Source of the DNA: Photorhabdus luminescens subsp. luminescens
GTDB taxonomy: Bacteria > Pseudomonadota > Gammaproteobacteria > Enterobacterales > Enterobacteriaceae
Reading direction: 5' to 3'
Assembly: GCF_001083805.1 (NCBI RefSeq)
Contig: NZ_JXSK01000001.1
Coordinates: forward strand, 558,001 to 622,000
DNA length: 64,000 nucleotides
Shown here: piece by piece, positions 27,900 to 37,900 of the stretch
Numbering within the stretch: the first letter of the stretch is position 1
Layout of the letters: the number at the start of each line of letters is the position of its first letter
Program-made: the position numbers and the translations under genes
The notes under the pieces: model-generated
The model's database searches: none
What the model was told of the DNA's origin: nothing
Seen by the model: the letters and a program-made list of their open reading frames with translations, nothing else

Positions 27900-28990
27900 T
27901 CTTCCTCAGTTAACATCAATTTTGCTGGTTCAATCCAAACAGGAGGCGGCAAGTCCTGAGTAATAGGCTCTCCCATAATGCGCAAAATTTGTTGCCATAA
28001 ACCTGCTAACCGCAGTTGATAATCGTAAGCAAAAGCAGACGGGCAAGGAGCGCCGTTCAATACAGAACTTAAGGTATTGAGTAGAAATGCCACACCTTTA
28101 GCGCCATCACATTCAAATGCCGTCATCCAGTTTTTGGTTGCCGGACAAAGAATTTGTGATGTTGCCTGGTGCAAATAGTTACCATCCGGCTGACTGGCAT
28201 TCAGGTAGAGGCTTTGTTCGTTATTCAGATGATCAGGAGCATGAAGGACGGGAGTCCAAATGACCGGCCCATAACTGGCTTCCTGCGTAAGATAACCGGC
28301 AGGCCAAATCAGCGTCATTTTATGCATCACCAGATTGTGCATATCGGGATCTCTCGGGTCCAGATAGGATTGCACGTTCAATGTTACTGTTGTTCCTGCG
28401 AAGCTAAGTTCAAAGCAATGAAATGCGTTGCTTCGCTGACCAACATAGACTATCTCCATCTGTTCTGGACAGTGACATGCCTGTAACAACAGATCGAGCG
28501 CGGAAAACAGCAATTGGCGACTGGTTGTCAGATAACCGCTTACCGGACGCTGCTGTGATAAGCGACTAATTTGCCGTGCCGCGTGTAACCAACTTCTTCC
28601 AGCATGACATTGGCTATAAAAGCTATTTACCAAAAACACCGCATTATGTTTGTTGGCGGTTAATTGATGTCTTTTGATGGCTTCGGCGTCAAGGGGGTGT
28701 TCCTGGATGACAGAAATTCCACGCGCCAAGAGTGCCTGAGTGAGCTGATCGCCTTTGCCGCCAATAACCTCTGCCCGTATTACTACGCAGGCAATATCAA
28801 TATCGTCTGGTAACTCATCCAATGAGCGGAATAGCGGCACATTGAAATCACGAGCAAGTTGCTGCGAGCGAGCGCTGCCCTGTGCCAAAATACCAGCCAG
28901 TTCCAGACCAGACTGAGGTTGTAGGAACGCATTAAGATATAATTCGCCAAATTTCGAACCGACAATCAGAACCCGCCGTGGCTTTATCAT
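27893..28990 (-). CDS. ybtU: Thiazolinyl imide reductase
   Basis: 365 residues. An N-terminal Rossmann fold (VLIVGSKFGELYLNAFL) precedes the Gfo/Idh/MocA-like segment. YbtU (Irp3, PchG) reduces one thiazoline ring of the growing siderophore to a thiazolidine with NADPH while the chain stays bound to the synthetase. The motif IQEHPLDAEAIKRHQ is characteristic. The start overlaps the irp1 stop as ATGA. Its presence fits one reduced ring in the predicted product, as in yersiniabactin. Confidence 0.93.
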   Translation of the reverse strand: MIKPRRVLIVGSKFGELYLNAFLQPQSGLELAGILAQGSARSQQLARDFNVPLFRSLDELPDDIDIACVVIRAEVIGGKGDQLTQALLARGISVIQEHPLDAEAIKRHQLTANKHNAVFLVNSFYSQCHAGRSWLHAARQISRLSQQRPVSGYLTTSRQLLFSALDLLLQACHCPEQMEIVYVGQRSNAFHCFELSFAGTTVTLNVQSYLDPRDPDMHNLVMHKMTLIWPAGYLTQEASYGPVIWTPVLHAPDHLNNEQSLYLNASQPDGNYLHQATSQILCPATKNWMTAFECDGAKGVAFLLNTLSSVLNGAPCPSAFAYDYQLRLAGLWQQILRIMGEPITQDLPPPVWIEPAKLMLTEEEC

Positions 28991-31900
28991 ATGTTCTCCT
29001 TAACAAGATTAGTGGTTGGTGCTGAATTCAAGATATCTTTCATACAAGTAACCAATGAGCCAACATGTTCATGTTGGAACAAGGTGTAATGATCGCCCGC
29101 AAGTTGGGTCACATGGACTGGCCCAAAAGCCTGCCAGCCAAGATCAATTGAGGCGATGGTGGTTGGATCGAGATAATCCATAAAATCAGGTAATGCCTGC
29201 GCTGCCCGAATAAGCCAGAAACGCTGTGAAGTCTGCGGTGGACAGTAGTCAAGCAACGCATTCAAGTTATGGCGCCACACGTCATAAAGCGCGGTCAGAG
29301 AGCTATCAATCTGGGCAGATTGCGGCAAAGCATCGTGCAATGCATTAAGGAAAGTTTTAGTGTCGGCAGCGATAACATGATTATCCAACGTCAGATCGGG
29401 GAATTGTCCCTGCAAATCAAGCAGGAAATGACGATGACAAAATGTTTCATTCAGCGTCAAATCAGTGCGCACATTTGGCGCAAAGCTGTCAATTAAGATA
29501 CATTGAGAAACACTTTCACCCATCGCTCGTAATTGATGAGCCATTTCATAGGCCACCAATCCACCGAAAGACCATCCTGCCAAAGCATAAGGTCCTTGCG
29601 GCTGGAAGGCGCGGATTTGATTGATATAATCAGCCGCCAACGCCGCCACGGAAGGGGTATCGGTATTTAAATTATCTGGCGAAAACGCCAGTCCAATCAT
29701 GCGTTGGTCGCCGAAATTGGCTGCCAAATGGCGATACCCCAACAGATGCCCGCCAATAGGATGGACGATAAACAGGGCTGGTTGCTCAACGCTTCCCTCA
29801 TTCAATATCACCCCTTGGCAAGGGCTTTCTGGTTGATGTTCAATAAATTCAGCCAAAGAATGTACGGTATCGTAAGTTTGCAGCAGACTGAGTGGGTATT
29901 GACGGTTAAACGTCTGGTTGATTTTCACCATTAACCGCACCGCCGCCAGAGAATCGCCGCCTAGCGTAAAGAAACTCTCATGCACACTGATAGATTGTTG
30001 TGCCAATACCGATTGCCAAAGATCCAACACAGTTTGTTCTGTCACACTGAGAGCAACTGATGTTGGATTGGCTTCCTGTGCAGTTTCCTCAACCAAAACC
30101 GCCAATGCGCGTCTGTCAATTTTGCCGTTGTCTGATACAGGTATGGTATCGAGAATGATAAAGCGCTGTGGACACATCCAAGCAGGTAAGGTTTGTTGCA
30201 ACCAATGAGGCAAAACCGGTAAAAGTTCGGTAGATAGCGGCGCTTCATCAGATAAACGCACACCTGCGACAAGTTGCAATGCGCCGGTTGACGTAGTATG
30301 CGCAAACGCTAACGCCTGTTGTATATCTGGGTGCTCACATAAACGATGTTCGATCTCGCCTAGCTCAATCCGGTAGCCACGAACTTTAATCTGATGATCA
30401 TTGCGCCCCAAGAATTCAATATTACCGTCTGGCCGCCAGCGCCCTAAATCACCGGTGCGGTACAACCGTTCACCGGTTTGAGGATGAGTAATAAAGGCTT
30501 GGGCGGTTTTTTCTGAATCAGCCCAATAACCTAAAGCTAACCCTTGTCCGCCAATATAAAGTTCCCCCGTTACCCAGACCGGGCAGGGTGAAAGCGTTGC
30601 ATTGAGCACATAGAAAGTCTGATTAGCCAATGGCTTTCCATATGGAATGCTGCGCCAGTTTGGATCAATCTGAACAATAGGATAAGCAATAGACCAAATT
30701 GATGCTTCGGTTGCACCGCCCAAACTGAGAAGATTCAGCGCAGGGTTAAGGATAGATAATCTTTCCGGCAAACTGATCGGTATCCAATCACCACTCATCA
30801 ATACCCAACGCAAACTATCCAAGGAATGTGGATAATCTCTGGCGTATTCCTCAAGCAGTTGCACAAATGCCGGAACGGAGTTCCAAACTGTAACCGATTC
30901 TTGCTGTAACCACGTCAGTAATTTGTCGGGTTGTCGGCTGTCACCGGGAGAAGGAATAACCAGTTTTGCTCCACAACTTAAAGTACCGAACAGATCATAA
31001 ACTGAAAGGTCGAATGTCAATTCTGAGATTGCCAGTACGCTATCGTGTTCATTGAGGGCAATGCGTTGGTTAATATCGAGGATAGTATTAACCGCGCCCT
31101 GATGATCTATCATCACGCCTTTGGGTTTGCCGGTAGAGCCTGATGTGAAGATCACATAAGCCAAATCCTCAGCACAAGCAGATAAGCTCTGTACACCAGT
31201 ATTTTTCGGCAAGCAGTTAAGTAATATTTCATCCAGAGAAATAACCTGTACACCATCAGGCCAACTCATTTGTTGAGTAAACTTAGGTTGAGTTAATACC
31301 GTATCAACTTCCCCTGATGCCAATAGCTGATGGATGCGCTGTTGCGGGTAGCTGGCATCAATAGGCAGATAAGCCCGTCCTGCCAACAAAATCGCCATAA
31401 CCGCGACAATCTGTTGCCAACCTTTTTCCATCACCACGCCAATCAGAGACGAATGCTGATTTTCTTGCGCTTGTAGATGGGCGGCCAGCGCCAGGCTTTG
31501 TGACCACAAAGTGCGATAATCGATTTGACGATCAGCATCGACTACCGCGGTACGTTGTGGGTAACGGTTTACCGCCTGTTCAATCAACGAGCAAAGCGTA
31601 TACGGCGGAAAAACTTCCTTTGTCGCATTACTGTCTTGGCACAAAATCTGATCACTTACCGGGAGCCACTCTGGCAGTGGAGCGTTCCATTGGTAATCGG
31701 GTTCAAGCAGGGCGGCGACGCTAGCCTGATAATGAGCAAACATGTTTTCTGCAACTTGTGGCTGGAACAGTTGCGGCAAAATTGCCCATTGAATGATAAC
31801 GCCGCCGTCTGAGCTAGAAATCAGCATACAGTCGAGATAAACATGCGGTGTTTGTGCGCCAAAAAGATTCAGCGTTCCCAATCCTGATGGCCCTTGACCC

Positions 31901-34900
31901 GCAGTACCAGTTGTATCGTTGAACACGATCGGCATACCGGCATTGAGATTGTGGCGGTGCTGATTTTTCTCTCTGAGCACTAATTGTCCGTCAAATAGCG
32001 CATGTTGCAGATCAGCTAACCACTGTTTCTGTATCCGACTTACCGCGTCGCTGAATCCAGTGTTATTGCGTAAATCCACTTCCAATAATGACGTGGTGGA
32101 CAGATTTCCTACCAGCGTATCGCAATGTTGCGGCATTAACAGCCGGTTGCCATGCAGGACATTGATGGTGAAATGCTCACTGTTGCTCCATACCGCCAGA
32201 ATATGGGTGAATAACGTCAACATAACCTGTGATGGCGACACTCGGTATTCTGCTGCACGCTGTTGCAAACGTTGCCATTGCTGTGGGCTGATATAGCCTG
32301 CCAGACATTGTTGATTAAGCTGTTGTGACTGATGATCTTTTAATGGTAATTCAGGAGCATCAGGCAGATGAGGTAAACGATTAAGCCAGTATTGCCGGCT
32401 TTGTCGCCAAACTTCCCCTGCTTTCTCATCTTCCAGTGCTTGAATATAGTCACTAATCGTCGCTGCTGGTGGTTCTGGCTGCCAGTTAGGTTCCTGATAT
32501 CCACGTTGCAAATCCCCTAGGATTAACGTCAAACTTTTACCATCAGCGACCAACAGGTCGATAGTCAAATGCAATAAATGTGTCCGGTCATCAGTATGAT
32601 ATAGAATTAAATCAAACAGCGGCCAGTTATCGCTAGGAACACCTTTAGTGCGCAGGATATCGCGGGCATCAGCGAGTTTGGTCTCGCGTTGAGCAGGCAT
32701 CATGTTACGACAGTCGATTACCGTTGGGGTATAGCAGGGAACTTCCGGCAAAATATGATATTGTCCCTCCTTCACATAACCACGTAATTGCGCATGATGG
32801 TTGATCACACGGTTCCAGGCGGTAGTGAAACGTGGCAGATCAAGATCATTGATAGCCAGTTCAGCGTAGAAATGTGCAATACCGTTACCAAACTGAAACA
32901 GTTGGCTTTCACCTAACCAATAAGCATATTGCAATGCAGTAAGTGGAAGCGTCTGCTCCGATGCTGGCTTAGTCTCAAGTGGAATAGCCTGTGTAGCGGG
33001 TGTTGTTTCAACTACTCGCAAGGTACGACAAAACTCACTCAACTTAGGATGTTCAAACAATTGTTGCAGATTTGCCTGTTTGTAACCTTGACGACGCAAT
33101 TGCACCACCATCCGGGTAGCAATTAAGCTGTCACCGCCACTCTGGAAAAAGTCACTGTGACGCTGTATTGGTTGAGGAAGCAGTGAACACCAGAGCGCGA
33201 TTACCTGCTGTTCTATATCATGAAGCTGGTCATCCGCGGTTTCCGATTGCACTGTTCCCACAGTTGATGACTGTGCCACGCTCTCTTTAGCGGTCACAAT
33301 CAGCGGCAATTGTTCTTGTTGTTGAATATGCAATGAGTAAGGCAAAGTGGAAAATTGCGCCGCTATTTCACTGACATCAAGCCGCGCTTGCCGTTCAGCC
33401 CGCGCCAGAATCAGTTGTTGATGCAGTTCTGGCCCATCTTGCCCCGGCCATTCCAATGAAACCCGATAGCCGGATTTCTCCAGACATTGACGCCAATCAT
33501 CAAGCGCCATTAATGCGCTATCACCGCGATCATCACTCCAGGCATTAATGCCTTCAATAAAGCCGACACTGGCGAGTTGCATCGCGCTTTCGGATTTCGT
33601 TGATTCAATAATCAATAACCATCCACCCGCTTTCAGTAACCGTGACAGACGTTGTAGGGTATTTCGCAGATGGGTTGCATCATGTAGCACGTTAACCGCC
33701 ATAATCAGGTCATAACCGGATTCAGGATGCTGGCTAAAATCAATATGCTGATTAATATCGAACAACGCAAATTTTACGGTTTCGCCATAGTGATTAAGCA
33801 ACTGGCGTGCATCATCCAGAAATAGCGGCGAAACATCGGTAAAGTGATAGCGTTCAATTGATTGTGCATTGTGCTCAAGTACCTTCGCTGAGGTTGCGCC
33901 AGTCCCTGCGCCGACTTCCAGGACAGTGAAATCGTTAGATACCTGACTCAATTGCCGGATAATTTCAGCGGCAGTTTGGTTCAGGCATCGTAACGCGGGA
34001 TTCTCGCTATAAAGGCTGGCAGTGGTCTGTTTATCGGCAAACAACAGTTCCAACGCATTACCTCGTCCGGCAAGCAGGGCGTCATGTTGCTCGATACATG
34101 TCGCTACATAGCGGCTAATTGTTTGACACCACCCTGCGTCATCCAGTTTTGCCGTAGGGGCAGGAACATGATTAAGTGGTTGCAAACAGCGGTATCCATC
34201 AGCGGTTTTCTCAATAAATCCTTGGTTGTTTAATAACGTCAACCATTGGGTAAGAAGACGCTGATACTGTGGCGCAAGTTGTAAACGTTGTTCAATCTCC
34301 TCATGGGAGTGACATTGCTGAGGATAAGTGAATAGGTTATGGCGCAGTAATGTCTGGATCAGACCAAATAACGCTTGCTGTTCAATGTGTTGCCAAGAGC
34401 GCTCAAACGCCTGTTGCTCTGCCAACTCAGGCAGCGGTAACACATCGGTGTTTATTGCCAATGGTTCTGGTAGCGATAACGGCAAATTGTTTTCTGCCAC
34501 CAGCCATAAATTATAACCTTGCGTGTCGTCCTGACGTGGCTGAATCTCTGCCAGTCGGATTTCAGGCTTGGAACGCAAATATTGCTCGACCTGACGTAAT
34601 TCAGGTTGTTGCGGCCAGAAATCATAACGGGTATGACCAGAAGGTGGTGTATGAAGATCATAATGTTCTATGTGGTCAGGCTGGCGGCAAATTTGCACTA
34701 ACAGCGCGTTATAAGCGGTAAACAGCGCCTCAATAACCCCCGGTTCCAACACATCATCCATGCAGTACCAGTTAAACAGTAAATCACCATCCACTTCCAT
34801 GACCTGATGATCCAGCCAGACTTGTGGGGTTTGACTCAGAACAAAAACCGGGTCCCCCAGTAACTGAGTGATAGATTGTTTGATGGCGACGCCTTCTTGC

Positions 34901-37900
34901 GCCATTCCTAACATGCTGGTGAAAACCACCGGCGTCAGCGGTTGTCTGCTTTGCGCTTCACCATTTTGCTGGCGGCCAAGTTCCCGCAACACTTCAACGC
35001 CATTGATATAGTTATGGCTCAGTCGTTGCCATAGCAAAGCTTGTGTTTTCTCCATGCTGGCACGCAGGGAAGTTGTCTTACGTAAGTCAAAATCCATCAA
35101 CATGACGGAGGTAAAATCACCAATCAGATCTTGAACCTCTGGATGGAAAGGCTGACGGTTAAAGAATGTCAGGTTAAGAGTAAACAACGGATGGCGGCTG
35201 TACCATTCCAGAGTATGAGCAAACAGCGTCAACAGACCGGCAGAAGGCGTTACGCCCCATTGTTGCCAGCGTTGTTTAAGCATTTGCCAATCAGATTGTG
35301 CTAATCGACCTTCATAAGTCGTGAATTGCGGCTGACTACGCTGAGGCAGTTGTGGATTCAGCGGCAATCTTGGCGCCGGAGGCAACGAAGGCAATTGTTC
35401 CTGCCAGTATGCCCATGATGCCCGCCACTCTTTACTTGCCCGTTGAGCTTGTTCGGCCATCACATAGTCACGGAAAGTAAACACCTGTGGAGCCAGTGGT
35501 TGCTGGTGGTAAGCGCGTTGCAAATCGTCCATCATGATTCGGAAACTCTGGACGTCAAACTGCAACAGATCCAGATTCATGTGTAAGCGACAGTGCGCAT
35601 TCGGTAACAGGGAAACAGAAACTTCAAATAACGGCCATTGTTCTGCTGGCGGGACTTGGTAGGAAAGCGTGTGACGACGCTGAACCAGCGCCTTTTGGCA
35701 AGCCGTTTCATCCAGCATACGCAAATCATCTTGTGATAAAGCGTACCAAGGGGTTTCAGGCAGAATTCTTTGTTGTCCGTCTTCATCCACTACCATGCGC
35801 AACATGCCATGACGCTGAATTAAAGCATTCCATGCCTTCTCAAAACGCTGAACATTAAAACTATCCAGTGTCAGATCCCATTCAAATAAGACGTGACAAG
35901 CGACACCGCCAAAATCAATGGCCTGAGTACGACCAATCCAGTAAGCATGCTGAATAGGTGTCAGAGGGAATGGCGCATGACGCTGGGCGCTGTCAATAAT
36001 CATCTCAGGCGGAGAGGCGGTTACTGGCTGTTCAGGCAATGCATCTCCGATGAGCCCATTAAGCCCCTCTAAAGTCATATTCTGATAAGCCAATTCGGCT
36101 GTTAATCTGAACCCAAATTGCTGGTGGATCACCGCATTTAGCTCCAGAAATAACAGGGAATCCAAACCAAGTTGCAGTAAATCCTGTTGCGGTTCCAAAC
36201 CTTCAGGCTGTTCTAACCGTAACAACACAGAGATACGTTGACGCAACCAACTAAGCCGTTCCTCATTATCCTGATACAGCATGTTATCGACTGAGTGCGA
36301 AGGAGAAGGAATAAGCGTTGTCGTTGTTATGTCAGCCTGTAAACGGCGCAAAATATCGGGATGATGCTCATCTAACCGTATCGCCAGATAGCAGGGAGAT
36401 GCGGTACGCAGAGATTGATTAAAATGCCAGATACCTTCATTGACGCTGAACGGCAACATGCCATCTTGCGCCAATTTTTCCACTAATCGCTGGTCGCTGG
36501 CCATACCAATGCCACCCCAAACACCCCAGACCAGTGTTTTTACCATCAACGGATTCGATGCTGTCAGCGCTAAAGATTCTAAGTACGCATTAGCAACAGC
36601 ATAAGCGCCTTGCCCTTGAGCGCCTAACATGGATGCGGCAGAAGAATGAAGCAACAGATAGTGTGCATTATGTTGCTTAAGAGCAGTTTGCAACGCCGAT
36701 GCACTCAGGGCTTTCACCGATAACATCTGTGACAGATGTTGAGGTCCAAGTTCTGCCAACCGGGTGTGATCTGCGATACCCGCTGCATGAATTGCCCCGG
36801 CGATACCATCCTCTTGCGCCAGCGACTCTATTGCATTTAACAAAGCTGGCGTATCAGTAACATCAACGTTAATCCAGCGTATCTCACATTCAGTATTCAG
36901 TGATAACTCTTGTACAAAAGTCTCCCAATCTGCATGTTGACGACGGGCAAATACCGCAATCCTACGTGCGCCTTGGGCCAACAACCAACGGATAGAAATC
37001 TGACCAATTCCTCCCATACCGCCGGTCACGATATGCCAACCCTGATGGGGAATCGCCATCGGCTGTTGGGAAAGCAGTAAGGATTGACGTTGTAAAACCG
37101 GTACCGAGACTTGACTTCCGCGTACTCTCAGCCAACGGTTATGTTCATTCAAATATCCAAGCGCCAATGATAAAGAGTCAGCATCGTTGATATCAGCAAT
37201 ATCAATCGCTTGAATATGGCGGTGGGGATACTCTTCAACCGCGACACGCAGCAACGCCCAAACAGCATATTGAGCTGGATTGATATTCTCTGGTGATAAG
37301 GTAGTTTCCGGTTGAGCACAACAAGTAATAACAGTTAAAGATGTTGCTTCATCACGTTTTAATTCGGTAATAACCTGACTGCATAATTCAACTACATCAT
37401 TGCCGGTAAGCAGTAATAAAGTGTTTCCGCTTGCTGGCTGTAAATGAATACCCGCCTGACGCCAATGATTAACCATTTCGTCATTCGCAGTTGAAGAACG
37501 GAGAGTATATACCGTTGAAGATCTTGGGTTATCTGCGGTGTTTATGGTGCGCCAGTGTAGGGCATAATGAGTGTCAGGACACGGTTGTGGTGCAGGAAGC
37601 CATGAGTTGGTCATGACCTGTGTTGCCACAAACTGACGCGGCAGATCCGAACGATCGCTTAACAGGGCGAATAGACGCTCACCCGCATAGATCAAGGCAG
37701 GAAAAGCAGTGAGTAAACGTGACTCTAATAATCTGCGTTTGACATATGGCAAAGCGCGATCAGGGCGATACATTTTACTGGCTGTTGGCCCAGAAACTTC
37801 CCGGTAATAACCTTGCTGGACGCAATAGGTTAATAATTGTTCCAACAAAGGGCGCCAACAAGGTTGCAGTCGGCCAGCCCGAATAGTGTCGATGGCACTG

